Position numbers and translations under genes: made by a program
Origin: Burkholderiales bacterium
Lineage (GTDB): Bacteria; Pseudomonadota; Gammaproteobacteria; Burkholderiales; WYBJ01
Direction of reading: 5' to 3'
Length of the DNA stretch: 64,000 nucleotides
Assembly (NCBI GenBank): GCA_020848435.1
Contig: JADLAC010000059.1
Coordinates: 1 to 64,000, forward strand
Part shown: positions 1 through 10,331 of the stretch, piece after piece
Layout: every line of letters starts with the position of its first letter
Numbering within the stretch: the stretch's first letter is position 1
The notes under the pieces: model-generated
What the model saw: only the letters and a program-made list of their open reading frames with translations
Databases searched by the model: none
What the model was told of the DNA's origin: nothing

Positions 1-2
1 CG

Positions 3-215
3 GTGCTGAACAACAGCGGCAGCTTCGATATCCGCAGCGATCGCACGTGGCGGCACTTCGCAGGCGCGGCCGGAAGCCTCACGCTCAACAACAGCGGCAC
101 GCTGAAGAAAAGCGCGGGCAGCGGCGACTTCAGCTTCCTCAGTACCGTGCTGAACAATACCGGGACGATCGCTATTTTGACCGGCCGAATCCTGGTGAAC
201 GGCACGCCGATCTGA
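3..215 (+). CDS. 3' end of a repeat-containing surface/autotransporter-like protein (5' truncated)
   Basis: The open frame runs in from the window edge and ends at TGA 213-215, giving about 70 residues. It holds two copies of a degenerate repeat of the type LNNSGTL-KKSAGSGDF and LNNTGTIAILTGRI, rich in Asn, Gly, Ser and Thr. This Asn-Ser/Thr-Gly-Thr periodicity is typical of beta-helical passenger or adhesin-like proteins. The protein stops right after NGTPI with no autotransporter barrel, PEP-CTERM tail or other anchor in view, so the gene may be decayed. Function is inferred only from repeat style. Confidence 0.45.
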   Translation: MLNNSGSFDIRSDRTWRHFAGAAGSLTLNNSGTLKKSAGSGDFSFLSTVLNNTGTIAILTGRILVNGTPI

Positions 216-562
216 TCCGAAGCGACCGGCTCGGCGGCCGCAGGAGGCGAGGAGATCGACCGTTCGCGCCTATGACCGGCGTGCAGCGGAAAACGGCAAC
301 TATTGGGTGAGCGACCGGTTCAGCGCGTTGTTCCGCCGGCGACATTGCTTCGTGCGCCTTACGGTCAGTGCTTGCCCAAAGTGAAGCCACGCCACCCGCT
401 CAATTCGCAGAAGTAGTGCGCCGCTTCGAGTTTCGACCCGTCGCTTGCGTGCCCGGAAACGTCGGACGCTCAGCCAGACGATCGTTGAGCACGGCGCGTG
501 CCCTGCGCGAAGATAGCGCGCCGACCTTGGCTTCATCGCGCAAACAGCCGCGGCCGCCCCGG
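216..562. other. Intergenic stretch without a recognisable gene
   Basis: These 347 bases separate the truncated repeat protein from the 3' end of the leftward enolase-superfamily gene. I see no convincing coding frame (frames here are antisense or out-of-frame continuations), no strong hairpin followed by a T-tract, and no RNA gene. Confidence 0.5.
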
Positions 563-1672
563 TCAGGCGACTCGATACTTGCGCACCAGCTCGCGATCGA
601 GCTCGATGCCGAAGCCGTTGCCTTGCGGCAACGCGAACAGTCCGTTCTTCACCCTCGGCCGGTTCACCCACACGCGCTGCCAGACCGGATCGCGCTCGGG
701 ATCGGCGAAGCACTCGACATAGGTGCCGTGCGGGATCGCGGTCAGCAGTTGGATGGCGATCTGCGATTCCTCGTGGTGCGCGATCTTGACGCCGGCCGCG
801 CCGCAGATCGCCGCGGCGCGGCGCCAGTCGGTCACGCCACCGCCTTCCGAGACGTCGTAATTCACGAGATCCACCGCACCGGCGTCGATCAGCCGGCGCA
901 CGCCGTGGCTCGTGATCTCGCTTTGACCGGCCGTGACGGGGATCGAGATGGCGGCGCGCACGCGCGCCATCATCGCGGCGTCGTCGTACCAATGGCACGG
1001 CTCTTCGAACCAGCGGATGTCAAGCGGCTCCACCAGGCGCGCGAAGCGGATCGCGTGCTCGACATCCCAGCCGCGATTCGCATCCACGGCCAGGATGAAA
1101 TCCTCGCCGGCGGCCTGGCGCGCGGCTTCGACCCGCTTGGCATCTTCCGCCGGCGCCAGCCCCCCGACCTTGAACTTGCACCCGGCCATGCCGGCTTCGC
1201 GGTACGCCTCCATCTCGCGCCCGATGTCGGCGTAGGTCTTGCCTTCGACGTAGTAGCCGCCGATCGAAATGATCGGCAGCGCGTCGCAGAATCCGCCGAG
1301 CAAGTCGCGCACTGGCTTGCCGAGGGACTTGCCCATGAGATCCCACAGCGCGCAATCGATGCAGGCGATCGCCTCCATGAGCAGCTTGCGATCGCCCGCC
1401 GCGATGGTCTGCGCGAACAGCTTCCCCCACAGCCGCTCGACCGCGAACGCGTCTTCGCCCACCACCAGGGGCGCAAGCTCGGTGGTGATCATGCGCGCGA
1501 TCCGCGGCGCGTGATCGCGGTTGTCGCCGTTGTAGACCTCAGCGACGAGACCTGTTTCGCCGTAGACGCGGGTGATCACGGTGCAGCGGCGCGTGACGTG
1601 ATACGTGCTGCCGCCGAAATCGCGCGTCAACGGAATCGACAAGGCTTCGGCTTCGATGCGCTCGATTCGCAT
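563..1672 (-). CDS. Mandelate racemase/muconate lactonizing enzyme family protein (enolase superfamily)
   Basis: A 369-residue protein of full family length. The N-terminal capping domain is followed by a TIM barrel with the superfamily catalytic set: KFK at about 166-168 (KxK base), metal ligands in DANRGW (Asp197), FEEP (Glu223/224) and AGQSE (Glu252), and a His in AHHEE (299-300). Members abstract the alpha-proton of a carboxylate using Mg2+ and act as sugar-acid dehydratases, racemases or cycloisomerases. The KxK plus distal His pattern fits the mandelate racemase subgroup, but the substrate cannot be read from sequence. It lies 60 bp downstream of metG on the same strand and could be read through from it. 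No transporter or regulator for a sugar acid sits next to it. Confidence 0.85.
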   Translation of the reverse strand: MRIERIEAEALSIPLTRDFGGSTYHVTRRCTVITRVYGETGLVAEVYNGDNRDHAPRIARMITTELAPLVVGEDAFAVERLWGKLFAQTIAAGDRKLLMEAIACIDCALWDLMGKSLGKPVRDLLGGFCDALPIISIGGYYVEGKTYADIGREMEAYREAGMAGCKFKVGGLAPAEDAKRVEAARQAAGEDFILAVDANRGWDVEHAIRFARLVEPLDIRWFEEPCHWYDDAAMMARVRAAISIPVTAGQSEITSHGVRRLIDAGAVDLVNYDVSEGGGVTDWRRAAAICGAAGVKIAHHEESQIAIQLLTAIPHGTYVECFADPERDPVWQRVWVNRPRVKNGLFALPQGNGFGIELDRELVRKYRVA

Positions 1673-1732
1673 GGAACCTGGGTCGACGGATCAAAGCATT
1701 CGATCTTGGTGCGTGCTCGCGCGGCGCGCCGC

Positions 1733-3847
1733 CTACTTCGCTTTCATGCCCGGCTTAGCGCCGTCGTCCACGGCGAGCAGGAACGGACCGCCGCTGTCGT
1801 CGCTGGCGGCGAGGATCATGCCCTCGGAGATGCCGAATTTCATCTTGCGCGGCGCCAGGTTCGCGACCATGACGGTCAGCCGGTCCTTCAGCGTGGCCGG
1901 ATCGTACGCCGCCTTGATGCCGGCGAACACGGTGCGCGTGCCGAGCGCGCCCACATCGAGCGTGAGCTTCAGCAGCTTGTCGGCCCCCTCGACGTGCTCG
2001 GCGTCGGCGATGCGCGCCACGCGCAAATCGAGCTTGGCGAAGTCTTCGATCGTGATATGCGCCGCGGTGGCTGGCTTCTCGGCATGTTGTTGCTGTTCGC
2101 CGTGGCGCGCGGGGGACGCCGGGAGTACCGGCTGCAAGCTTTCTTTGTTGGCTTCGATCAAGGCGCTCACCTGTTTGGCATCGATTCGGGTCATCAAGTG
2201 TCGATACGGCTGTATGCGCTCGGGCAGCGCCAGCGCGTCATCCCATGCGAAGTCGCGCTCCATGCCGAACAGCGAGCGTGCCACGTTCTGCGCGGTGCGC
2301 GGGAGCACGGGCGCGAGCAGCACGCTCAGCAGCTTGAAGCCGTACAGGGCGCGCGCGCAGCAATCCTGCAGCTCGCCGCGCCGCTGCGGATCTTTCGCGA
2401 GCAGCCAGGGCTGGTGCCGATCGTATTCCTGGTTGATGCGATCCGCCGTTTCCATGACTAGGCGCATGGCCTTGCCGAATTCTCGCGCATCGTACAGGTC
2501 GCGCACCGCGGCCGCCGTGGCGCGCGCGCCTTCGACCAGCGACACGGTATCGCCCGCATAAGCCAATTCGCCGTCAAACTGGCGGCTGATGAAGCCGGCG
2601 GCGCGGCTCGCGATGTTGACGTACTTGCCGACGAGATCGCTGTTCACCCGCGCGACGAAGTCATCGAGGCTCAGATCGATGTCCTCCATGGTCGAGCCCA
2701 GCTTCGCCGCGTAGTAGTAGCGCAACCATTCCGGGTTGAGCCCTAGCTCCAGATAGCTTTGCGCGGTGATGAAGGTGCCGCGCGACTTGGACATCTTCTC
2801 GCCGTTGACGGTGAGAAACCCGTGAGCGTAGACCTTGCTCGGCGTGCGGTAGCCCGCATGCTCGAGCATCGCCGGCCAGAACAGGGCGTGGAAATACAGA
2901 ATGTCCTTGCCGATGAAGTGGACCAGCTCGGTGTCGCCGCCAGGGCGAAGATAGGCGTCGATCTCGGCTTGCGACTTGCCCGTGCGCTCGCAGTAATTGC
3001 GGAAGCTACCGAAATAGCCGACCGGCGCATCCAACCACACGTAGAAGAACTTGCTGCCGCCAGTGTCCGGAATCGCGAAACCGAAATAGGGCGGATCGCG
3101 CGAGATATCCCAGTCGGCCAGCTTGTTCTCGCCCGGCGCCCCGAGCCATTCCTTGAGCTTGTTGCCCGCTTCCGGCTGCACGTGCTGCCCGCCCTGGGTC
3201 CAGGCGCGCAGGAACTGCTCGCAGCGCGGATCCGACAATCGGAAGAAGTGATGCTCGGACGCCTTGCGTACGGGCGCCGCGCCGGAGACCGCGGAATAAG
3301 GATGCTTGAGGTCGGTCGGGGCGTAGGTCGAGCCGCAGGCTTCGCACGAATCGCCGTACTGGTCCTTGGCGCCGCACTTGGGACACTCGCCCTTGATATA
3401 GCGATCGGGCAGGAACATCGCCTTCACCGGATCGAAGAACTGCTCGACCGAACGGATATCGATCAGGCCGCGTTCCTTGAGACGGCGGTAGATGTCCTCA
3501 CAGAACGCGCGGTTTTCGGGCGAGTTGGTGGTGTGATAATTGTCGAAGCTCACCATGAATCCGCCGAGCTTGCCGCCGGCAGCCGCACTCTCGCCGCCGA
3601 AGAAATCGCGCGTGTGCTCGCCGTAGACGCGCTCGATCAGCGCTTCGGGCGTGATGCCTTCGGCTTGCGCGCGCAGCATGATCGGTGTGCCGTGGGTGTC
3701 GTCGGCGCAGACGTAGAGGACCTCGTGGCCTTGCATTCGCTGGAAGCGCACCCAGATGTCGGTCTGGATGTACTCCACCAGGTGCCCCAGGTGAATCGCG
3801 CCGTTGGCATACGGCAGGGCGGAGGTCACCAGCAGTTTGCGCGGCAT
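1733..3847 (-). CDS. metG: Methionine--tRNA ligase
   Basis: Charges initiator and elongator tRNA-Met in the cytoplasm. With ATG at 3845-3847 ([16 protein letters not shown]) the protein is 704 residues. The open frame extends 30 codons further upstream, but family alignment favours this start. It has the class I HIGH motif as HLGH (19-22), a four-cysteine zinc knuckle (Cys155, 158, 168, 171), KMSKS at 351-355, and a C-terminal OB-fold tRNA-binding domain beginning near [14 protein letters not shown]. The C-terminal domain makes it the long dimeric type, like the E. coli enzyme. It is divergent from apbC across about 127 bp, the usual proteobacterial arrangement. Confidence 0.97.
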   Translation of the reverse strand: MPRKLLVTSALPYANGAIHLGHLVEYIQTDIWVRFQRMQGHEVLYVCADDTHGTPIMLRAQAEGITPEALIERVYGEHTRDFFGGESAAAGGKLGGFMVSFDNYHTTNSPENRAFCEDIYRRLKERGLIDIRSVEQFFDPVKAMFLPDRYIKGECPKCGAKDQYGDSCEACGSTYAPTDLKHPYSAVSGAAPVRKASEHHFFRLSDPRCEQFLRAWTQGGQHVQPEAGNKLKEWLGAPGENKLADWDISRDPPYFGFAIPDTGGSKFFYVWLDAPVGYFGSFRNYCERTGKSQAEIDAYLRPGGDTELVHFIGKDILYFHALFWPAMLEHAGYRTPSKVYAHGFLTVNGEKMSKSRGTFITAQSYLELGLNPEWLRYYYAAKLGSTMEDIDLSLDDFVARVNSDLVGKYVNIASRAAGFISRQFDGELAYAGDTVSLVEGARATAAAVRDLYDAREFGKAMRLVMETADRINQEYDRHQPWLLAKDPQRRGELQDCCARALYGFKLLSVLLAPVLPRTAQNVARSLFGMERDFAWDDALALPERIQPYRHLMTRIDAKQVSALIEANKESLQPVLPASPARHGEQQQHAEKPATAAHITIEDFAKLDLRVARIADAEHVEGADKLLKLTLDVGALGTRTVFAGIKAAYDPATLKDRLTVMVANLAPRKMKFGISEGMILAASDDSGGPFLLAVDDGAKPGMKAK

Positions 3848-3941
3848 GAAGGACGCACCCGAACAAAGCCGCGATTCTAACAGGCCGATCCGCGCGCCCT
3901 GGGCCGAGAATGGCGGCGCTCGGCGCTGGATCCGCATTTGC

Positions 3942-3947
3942 TAGAAT
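3942..3947 (+). promoter_or_regulatory. Possible -10 box for apbC
   Basis: TAGAAT lies in the metG/apbC divergent spacer. It would start a transcript about 20 nt before the GTG of apbC, leaving room for the AGGAG at 3962-3966. No good -35 is seen 16-18 bp upstream, so this is only suggestive. Confidence 0.3.
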
Positions 3948-3974
3948 CATTCGAGAGCGACAGGAGCTAAACAC

Positions 3975-5063
3975 GTGGCCATCACCCGTGAGCAGGTCGA
4001 GGCCGTACTCGACAGCATCATCAATCCCGATACGGGCGTAAGTCATTGCGCCGGCAAGAGCGTGAAGGGCATCAAGATCGAAGGCGATGCGCTCTCGGTC
4101 GAGATCGTGCTGGGCTATCCGGCGAAATCGGTGCTCGACAGCACCCGCGAGACCATCGCCGGCAAGCTGCGTGCGTTGCCGGGCGCCGGGCCGGTGACGG
4201 TCAACGTCTCGAGCAAGGTCGTTGCGCACGCCGTGCAGCGCGGCGTCAAGCTCGTTCCGAACGTGAAGAACATCGTCGCGGTCGCATCCGGCAAAGGCGG
4301 CGTCGGCAAGAGCACGGTGGCCGTGAATCTCGCGCTCGCACTGGCCGCCGAAGGGGCGAGCGTCGGCATGTTGGATGCGGACATCTATGGCCCGTCGCAG
4401 CCGACCATGCTCGGCATCCTGGGCCGGCCCGAATCACGCGACGGCAAATCCATCGAGCCGATGGAGGGTCACGGCGTCCAGGCCATGTCGATCGGCTTCA
4501 TGATCGACACCGAAACGCCCATGGTTTGGCGCGGACCGATGGTGACCCAGGCGCTGGAGCAGTTGCTGAACGAAACGCGCTGGCGCGACATCGACTATCT
4601 CGTCGTCGATCTGCCGCCCGGCACCGGAGACATCCAGTTGACGCTGGCGCAGCGCGTTCCCGTCACCGGGGCGGTCATCGTCACCACGCCCCAGGACATC
4701 GCCCTGCTCGATGCGCGCAAGGGGCTCAAGATGTTCGAGAAGGTCAACATCCCGATCCTCGGCATCGTCGAGAACATGAGCACCCACGTGTGCTCGAATT
4801 GCGGCCACGAGTCGCATATCTTCGGCGCAGGCGGTGCCGCCCGCATGGCGGCGGACTACAACGTCGAAGTGCTCGGCAGCATTCCGCTCGATATCGATAT
4901 TCGCAGCCAAACCGATTCCGGCTGCCCGACGGTGGTGGCCGCGCCGCGCTCGCGCGTCGCCGACATCTACCGCCGGATCGCGCGCCGGGTCGCGATCAAG
5001 ATCGGCGACAAGCAGCAAGACCACTCGGCGGCATTTCCGAAGATCGTGGTGCAGAATACCTGA
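3975..5063 (+). CDS. apbC: Iron-sulfur cluster carrier protein ApbC (Mrp/NBP35 family)
   Basis: A P-loop ATPase that carries and transfers [4Fe-4S] clusters to apoproteins in the cytoplasm. The 362-residue protein has an N-terminal MIP18/DUF59 domain (about 1-90), the deviant Walker A GKGGVGKS at 106-113, a DADIYGPS switch region, and the CxxC pair Cys273/Cys276 (CSNC) that bridges a cluster across the dimer. The start is GTG at 3975, supported by AGGAG 8 nt upstream. It is divergent from metG, the classic mrp-metG pairing, and is followed by dcd. Confidence 0.93.
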   Translation: MAITREQVEAVLDSIINPDTGVSHCAGKSVKGIKIEGDALSVEIVLGYPAKSVLDSTRETIAGKLRALPGAGPVTVNVSSKVVAHAVQRGVKLVPNVKNIVAVASGKGGVGKSTVAVNLALALAAEGASVGMLDADIYGPSQPTMLGILGRPESRDGKSIEPMEGHGVQAMSIGFMIDTETPMVWRGPMVTQALEQLLNETRWRDIDYLVVDLPPGTGDIQLTLAQRVPVTGAVIVTTPQDIALLDARKGLKMFEKVNIPILGIVENMSTHVCSNCGHESHIFGAGGAARMAADYNVEVLGSIPLDIDIRSQTDSGCPTVVAAPRSRVADIYRRIARRVAIKIGDKQQDHSAAFPKIVVQNT

Positions 5064-5204
5064 GCGCGTCCGCCGCGGAGCGAATCGACGGCTGGCCCGG
5101 ATGGCGGGATGCCGTGTCTGGGAGTCGGTGCCATTCAGGGTAGCGCCGCCCGATTGGAGAATACGGCGACGAGCGTGAGACTCGGGACCAGGGAGCGAGC
5201 AAGC

Positions 5205-5777
5205 GTGAGCATCAAGTCCGATCGTTGGATCCGCCGCATGGCGCAAGAGCACGGCATGATCGAGCCGTTCGAGCCTGGGCAGGTGAAGGAGCTGCGCGGC
5301 GAGCGGATCGTTTCCTACGGCACTTCGAGCTACGGCTACGATCTGCGCTGCTCGAACGAATTCAAGCTCTTCACCAACCTCAACACGACCATCGTCGATC
5401 CGAAAGCCTTCGACGAGAAATCCTTCGTCGACGTGCGCGGCGAATACTGCATCATTCCGCCCAATTCGTTCGCCTTGGCGCGCACGGTCGAATACTTCCG
5501 CATTCCGCGCAACGTGTTGGTGCTGTGCCTGGGCAAATCGACCTACGCCCGCTGCGGCATCATCGTCAACGTGACCCCGCTCGAGCCCGAGTGGGAAGGC
5601 CACGTCACGCTCGAGTTTTCCAACACGACCCCCTTGCCGGCGAAGATCTACGCCAACGAAGGCGTGGCCCAGGTGATCTTTCTGCAAGCGGCGGCGGACG
5701 ACGTGTGCGAGACCTCGTATCGCGACCGCGGCGGCAAGTACCAGGGCCAGCGCGGCGTCACCTTGCCGAAGATCTGA
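5205..5777 (+). CDS. dcd: dCTP deaminase
   Basis: Deaminates dCTP to dUTP, the main source of dUMP for thymidylate synthase in proteobacteria. GTG at 5205 gives [11 protein letters not shown] and 190 residues, the normal length. An AGGGAG lies about 9 nt before it, whereas the longer open frame from 5109 has no family support. Signature segments are SSYGYDLRC (41-49), [10 protein letters not shown] (109-118) with the Ser/Arg substrate residues, and [11 protein letters not shown] (131-141) with catalytic Glu137. Its product pathway connects to thyA encoded about 2 kb away. Confidence 0.95.
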   Translation: MSIKSDRWIRRMAQEHGMIEPFEPGQVKELRGERIVSYGTSSYGYDLRCSNEFKLFTNLNTTIVDPKAFDEKSFVDVRGEYCIIPPNSFALARTVEYFRIPRNVLVLCLGKSTYARCGIIVNVTPLEPEWEGHVTLEFSNTTPLPAKIYANEGVAQVIFLQAAADDVCETSYRDRGGKYQGQRGVTLPKI

Positions 5778-5799
5778 GCAGCGGAGCGCGCGCGCCCGC

Positions 5800-6462
5800 T
5801 CAGCGTCGCGTACCGCTCTTATCGATCCATGCGCGCGCCCGCGTGCGCGCTTGCGCGAGGCTGTCCGCGGGCAGCTTGTCCGCGAGCAGCCGCAGGGTGT
5901 GCTCGGCGCCTTCTTCGCCGTTCGCGGCGGCGATAGCGAGCCACGTGAGCCCCGTTGCCGGATCGCGCTCGGTGCCGCGGCCTTCGAAGTGCATCAAGCC
6001 GGCCATGCGCTGCGCCAGGACGTGACCGCGCGTTGCCGCCTGCGTGAACCAGTGCAAGGCGTGCACCGGATCGGCCGCTACGCCCTGGCCTTCGAGGTAG
6101 ACCACGCCGAGGTTGTATTGCGCGCCGGGGTCGTTCTGCGCGGCCGCGAGGCTCCACCAGCGGCGCGCCTGTGCCATGTCGGGCTTCACGCCCAGGCCGC
6201 GCGCGTACATCAAGCCCAGGCTCGTCTGGGCGGCGGCATCGCCTTGGGATGCGAGCTGGCGATACCAGTGCGCGGCCAGGACGTAATCTTGAGCGACGCC
6301 GCCGCGGCCGGCGTAATACGCCTGCGCCAGGGCGCGCGTCGCGGCCGTGTCGCCCGCGCTCGCGCGATGCGCCAATTGCTCGATGTCGATGGCCTGCTCG
6401 CCGGCATGCGCTGCCGCGGCAAGCGCGGCAGCGAGCACGACGGCGCCGAGCGCGCGCTTCAT
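5800..6462 (-). CDS. Exported Sel1-repeat (TPR-like) protein
   Basis: With ATG at 6460-6462 this is a 220-residue protein with an N-terminal Sec signal peptide (MKRALGAVVLAAALAAAAHA). It carries about four to five Sel1-like repeats of the form A-x-x-WYRQLASQGDAAAQTSLG-MYARGLGV. Such alpha/alpha repeats are protein-interaction scaffolds, and the signal peptide puts it in the periplasm. Its start overlaps the folA stop as ATGA, so it is probably translationally coupled and co-expressed with thyA-folA. Its partner and role are unknown; I see no reason in sequence why it should serve folate metabolism. Confidence 0.85.
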   Translation of the reverse strand: MKRALGAVVLAAALAAAAHAGEQAIDIEQLAHRASAGDTAATRALAQAYYAGRGGVAQDYVLAAHWYRQLASQGDAAAQTSLGLMYARGLGVKPDMAQARRWWSLAAAQNDPGAQYNLGVVYLEGQGVAADPVHALHWFTQAATRGHVLAQRMAGLMHFEGRGTERDPATGLTWLAIAAANGEEGAEHTLRLLADKLPADSLAQARTRARAWIDKSGTRR

Positions 6463-6977
6463 GGGCGCGCTTCGTTTTCCGCAATGCGATCGTGAATCTC
6501 GAAGCGCCACGCGAGCGGGCTCGACGTGGTCGCCGGATGGCTTTCGCTGCCCGTTCTGCGCCACCGGGTGGGGTCGATCGCGGGCATGTAGGTATCGCCC
6601 GGCACGTCGATATCGACGATGGTGAGATAGATCCGATCGGCGAGCGGCAGCGCCGCGCGGAAGATCTGCTCGCCGCCGATGATGAAGACCTCGCTGTCGT
6701 CGCGGCACAGGTCGAGCGCGTTCTCGAGGGAGCTCGCCATGAGCGCTCCGGGCACTTGCAGCCTGGGATTGCGCGTCACGATGACCGTCGTGCGGCCGGG
6801 GAGCAGCCGCCGGATCGAATCCCAGGTCTTGCGGCCCATCACGATGGCATGTCCCATGGTGAGCTGCTTGAAACGCTTCAGGTCCTCGGGCAGGTGCCAG
6901 GGCAGACGGTTGCCGGCGCCGATTACGCGCGAGCGGCTCATGGCGACGATGAGCGATACCCGCGGGGCCGCGTTCAT
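6459..6977 (-). CDS. folA: Dihydrofolate reductase
   Basis: Reduces dihydrofolate to tetrahydrofolate with NADPH, regenerating the cofactor oxidised by ThyA. The 172-residue protein has LPWHLPEDL at 25-33 (catalytic acid Asp32, aligned to Asp27 of E. coli), the GRKTWDSI segment and IIGGEQIF near the NADPH site. The start ATG at 6975-6977 gives MNAAPRVSLIVAMS. It sits 33 bp downstream of thyA and overlaps the Sel1-repeat gene by 4 nt, forming a thyA-folA-Sel1 operon. Confidence 0.95.
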   Translation of the reverse strand: MNAAPRVSLIVAMSRSRVIGAGNRLPWHLPEDLKRFKQLTMGHAIVMGRKTWDSIRRLLPGRTTVIVTRNPRLQVPGALMASSLENALDLCRDDSEVFIIGGEQIFRAALPLADRIYLTIVDIDVPGDTYMPAIDPTRWRRTGSESHPATTSSPLAWRFEIHDRIAENEARP

Positions 6978-7010
6978 GGTTGTCGCGATCGCTCGCCGCG
7001 CCCGATCGGC

Positions 7011-7805
7011 CTACACGGCAATCGGCGCCTTGATGGCCGGATGTGGGTCATAGCCGCTCAGCTCGAAATCCTGGTAGCGAAAATCGAACAAGCTCGATAC
7101 ATCCGGATTGAGCGTCATCCGCGGCAAGGCGCGCGGCGCGCGGCCGAGCTGCTCGCGTGCCTGGTCGAGGTGGTTGAGATACAGATGCGCATCGCCGAAG
7201 GTATGGATGAATTCGCCCGCTTTCAAGCCGCAGACCTGGGCGATCATCATGGTGAGCAGCGCATAGGAAGCGATGTTGAACGGCACGCCGAGAAAGACAT
7301 CGGCGCTGCGCTGGTAGAGCTGGCACGACAGCCGGCCGCCGGCGACGTAGAACTGGAACAGCGCATGGCACGGCATCAAGGCCATTCGCGGCAGGTCGGC
7401 GACGTTCCAGGCCGAGACCAGCATGCGGCGCGAGTCCGGGTTGGTCCTGAGCTCGGAGAGCACCTGCGCGATCTGGTCGATATGACGGCCCTCGGGCGCG
7501 GGCCAGGAGCGCCACTGGTAGCCGTAGATCGGCCCCAGGTCGCCGCGCGCGTCGGCCCACTCGTCCCAGATCGTCACCCCGTGCTGCTTGAGATAGCTTA
7601 CGTTGGTATCGCCCTGGAGGAACCAGAGCAGCTCGTGGACGATGGACTTCAGATGCACGCGCTTGGTGGTGAGCAGAGGAAAGCCCCGGCTGAGATCGAT
7701 CCGCATCTGGTAGCCGAACACGCTGAGCGTGCCGGTGCCGGTGCGATCGCTTTTGCGCTGGCCGCGTTCCAGCACGTGGCGCATGAGGTCGAGGTATTCG
7801 CGCAT
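7011..7805 (-). CDS. thyA: Thymidylate synthase
   Basis: Methylates dUMP to dTMP using methylene-tetrahydrofolate. From ATG 7803-7805 ([15 protein letters not shown]) it is 264 residues, the same length as E. coli ThyA. The nucleophile lies in [11 protein letters not shown] at Cys146, and DRTGTGT (20-26) is the phosphate-binding arginine loop. The frame is open for 36 more codons upstream but those residues do not match the family. It is first gene of the leftward thyA-folA-Sel1 operon and divergent from aroC. Confidence 0.97.
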   Translation of the reverse strand: MREYLDLMRHVLERGQRKSDRTGTGTLSVFGYQMRIDLSRGFPLLTTKRVHLKSIVHELLWFLQGDTNVSYLKQHGVTIWDEWADARGDLGPIYGYQWRSWPAPEGRHIDQIAQVLSELRTNPDSRRMLVSAWNVADLPRMALMPCHALFQFYVAGGRLSCQLYQRSADVFLGVPFNIASYALLTMMIAQVCGLKAGEFIHTFGDAHLYLNHLDQAREQLGRAPRALPRMTLNPDVSSLFDFRYQDFELSGYDPHPAIKAPIAV

Positions 7806-7930
7806 GGCTCGCTTCGAGGATGGCTGCCATTCTACCGAGAAAGCGTTGCGTCGATGCGCCAAGCGAGCGCCGCCAGCGCGCGCTCGCCATGCTAAACTGA
7901 CCGGCCCTTCCACGCCGCAGCTACCGTCTC

Positions 7931-9094
7931 ATGTCCGGCAGTACCCTCGGCAGCTCATTCTGCGTCACCTCGTTCGGGGAGAGTCATGGCCCCGCGATCG
8001 GCTGCGTGGTCGACGGTTGCCCGCCGGGAATGGCGCTGGCAGCCGCCGATATCCAGCGCGAGCTCGACCGGCGTAAACCAGGCACCTCGCGCCACGTGAC
8101 GCAGCGGCGCGAAGACGACCTGGTGGAGATACTCTCCGGGGTGTTCGAGGGCCGCACCACCGGCACGCCGATCGGGCTGCTCATCCGCAACGTCGATGCG
8201 CGCAGCAAGGACTACGGCAAGATCGCCGACCTGTTCCGTCCCGGACACGCGGACTATACCTACTGGCAGAAATACGGCATTCGCGACTATCGCGGCGGCG
8301 GGCGGCAATCGGCGCGCGAAACGGCGGTGCGCGTCGCCGCGGGCGCGATCGCCAGGAAGTGGCTGCAAGAGCGCTACGGCATCGTGATCCGCGGCTATCT
8401 CGCCCAGCTCGGACCGAACGTGGTGGCCTTCAAGGACTGGGAGGCGGTTGGGCGCAACCCGTTCTTCGTCGCCGACGAGGCCGCCGTGCCCGAGCTCGAA
8501 GCCTTTATGGACCGCCTGCGCAAGTCCGGCGATTCGTGCGGCGCGCGCGTGAACGTGGTCGCGCACGACGTGCCGGTCGGTTGGGGCGAGCCCGTGTACG
8601 ACAAGCTCGATGCCGACATCGCCTACAACATGATGAGCATCAATGCGGTCAAAGGCGTCGAGATCGGCGCCGGCTTCGATTGCGTGCGCCAGCGCGGCAG
8701 CGAGCACTCGGACGAAATGACGCCCGAGGGATTTCTCAGCAACAACGCCGGCGGCATCCTGGGTGGCATCTCCAGCGGGCAGGACATCGTCGTCGGCATC
8801 GCGATCAAGCCCACCTCGAGCATTCGTCTTTCAAGGCGCACCATCGACAAGTCGGGCAGCGCCGCAACCATCGAGACCCACGGCCGCCACGATCCGTGCG
8901 TGGGCATCCGCGCGACACCGATCGCCGAAGCGATGCTTGCGCTCACGTTGATGGATCACGCGCTGCGCCATCGGGCGCAGAACGCAGACGTCGTCTGCCC
9001 GACGCCTCGCATCGCGGGGCGCGCGCCGCAAGACATGATCGATCGACTGCGCTTGGCCGGCTGCGTGGAGGACCCGGAGCCCGACGAGGCCTGA
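7931..9094 (+). CDS. aroC: Chorismate synthase
   Basis: Catalyses the last shikimate step, EPSP to chorismate, with reduced FMN. The 387-residue protein begins at ATG 7931 and carries the signatures GESHGPAIG (16-24) and [11 protein letters not shown], with both FMN-site regions intact and normal length. Chorismate made here feeds the trp genes about 11 kb downstream. The MFS gene follows 28 bp later on the same strand. Confidence 0.97.
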   Translation: MSGSTLGSSFCVTSFGESHGPAIGCVVDGCPPGMALAAADIQRELDRRKPGTSRHVTQRREDDLVEILSGVFEGRTTGTPIGLLIRNVDARSKDYGKIADLFRPGHADYTYWQKYGIRDYRGGGRQSARETAVRVAAGAIARKWLQERYGIVIRGYLAQLGPNVVAFKDWEAVGRNPFFVADEAAVPELEAFMDRLRKSGDSCGARVNVVAHDVPVGWGEPVYDKLDADIAYNMMSINAVKGVEIGAGFDCVRQRGSEHSDEMTPEGFLSNNAGGILGGISSGQDIVVGIAIKPTSSIRLSRRTIDKSGSAATIETHGRHDPCVGIRATPIAEAMLALTLMDHALRHRAQNADVVCPTPRIAGRAPQDMIDRLRLAGCVEDPEPDEA

Positions 9095-9122
9095 TGCGAT
9101 ATCGCCCGCATCGCGCGGCCCC

Positions 9123-10265
9123 GTGAGCCGGCTGCTGTACTGGCAACTCGCCGGCTTCTACTTCTTCTATTTCGCCTACATCGGCGCCTACGCCCCCTAC
9201 TTCACGCTCTATCTCGACGCGCTCGGTTACACGGCCGCGCTGATCGGCACCTTGATGGCGGTGCCGCAAGTGATGCGTATCTTCGCGTCGCACCTGTGGG
9301 GCTATCTCAGCGATCGTCACGCGCTGCGGGTGCGCATCGTCGTGCGCGCGGGGATCGTCGGGACCGCGTGCTATCTCGGCGTATTCGCCGGCACGAGCTT
9401 CGCATGGCTGTTCGCGTGCATCGCGCTGTGGAGCTTTTTCTGGAGCGCGGCGCTGCCGCTGATGGAAACGACCACGTTGAGCCACCTGGGCGAGCGCGGC
9501 GGCGACTACGGCCGCGTTCGACTCTGGGGCTCGGTCGGTTTCATCGCGGCCGTGCTCGGCGTCGGCTGGGTGCTCGATCGCGCCAGCATCGGCGTCCTGC
9601 TCTGGATCGTGGGCGCGACGCTCGCCGGCATCCTCGCCTGCGCCTGGCGCATTCCCGAGGCCCGCCACGACCGCCACGACGAGCGCGGCGAGCCGTTACG
9701 GCGCGTCCTGCGCCGCCCGGCGGTCATCGCCTTGATCTGTGCCTGCGCGCTCATGGCGATGGCGCACGGGCCCTACTACACGTTCTTCTCCATCCACCTG
9801 GTCGACTTCGGCTATAGCAAGACGGCGGTCGGCTGGCTGTGGGCGATCGGCGTCATCGCCGAAATCGCCGTATTCGCGTGCCTGCCGTGGCTGTACCGGC
9901 GTTTCAGCGCATTCGTGTTGCTGCTGGCGAGCTTCGCGCTCGCCGTGGTGCGCTTCGTCCTGATCGCCCATTTCGCGCACGTGCTGCCGCTGCTCGTGGC
10001 CGCGCAACTGCTGCATGCGGCAACCTTCGGCGTGTTCCATTCCGCCGCGCTCGCCGGCGTGCACCGGCTGTTTCGCGGTCCGAACCAGGCCCGTGGCCAG
10101 GCGGCATATTCGAGCTTGAGCCTGGGGCTGGGCGGAACCTTGGGCGGACTCGGCAGCGGCTGGCTGTGGGAGTCGTTCGGGCCGATGGCCACCTTCAACG
10201 TCGCGGCGGGCTGCGCCGCGCTGGGTCTCGTGCTGCTCGCGGCGTTGGGCCCACGCAAATTCTGA
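9123..10265 (+). CDS. MFS transporter, HcaT-like (MFS_1_like family)
   Basis: A 380-residue membrane protein with about 12 hydrophobic segments, starting at GTG 9123 (MSRLLYWQLAGFYFFYFAY). The N-terminal aromatic-rich first helix, the LWGYLSDRHALR loop between helices 2 and 3, and the YGRVRLWGSVGF segment are typical of the 3-phenylpropionate permease-like group. Members import small organic acids or sugars by proton symport; the substrate here is unknown. It follows aroC closely and may be cotranscribed, but nothing ties it to aromatic biosynthesis. Confidence 0.8.
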   Translation: MSRLLYWQLAGFYFFYFAYIGAYAPYFTLYLDALGYTAALIGTLMAVPQVMRIFASHLWGYLSDRHALRVRIVVRAGIVGTACYLGVFAGTSFAWLFACIALWSFFWSAALPLMETTTLSHLGERGGDYGRVRLWGSVGFIAAVLGVGWVLDRASIGVLLWIVGATLAGILACAWRIPEARHDRHDERGEPLRRVLRRPAVIALICACALMAMAHGPYYTFFSIHLVDFGYSKTAVGWLWAIGVIAEIAVFACLPWLYRRFSAFVLLLASFALAVVRFVLIAHFAHVLPLLVAAQLLHAATFGVFHSAALAGVHRLFRGPNQARGQAAYSSLSLGLGGTLGGLGSGWLWESFGPMATFNVAAGCAALGLVLLAALGPRKF

Positions 10266-10331
10266 TGCGGCGGTCTCGCCGCGGATGAACTATGCAATAA
10301 TTTCCAGCTTTCACCGCTTTCACCGGCAGCC

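Noticed and set aside
368-2461. 697-codon plus-strand frame
   Set aside because: It is antisense to the enolase-superfamily gene and metG, which are clear families; long antisense frames are expected at this GC content.
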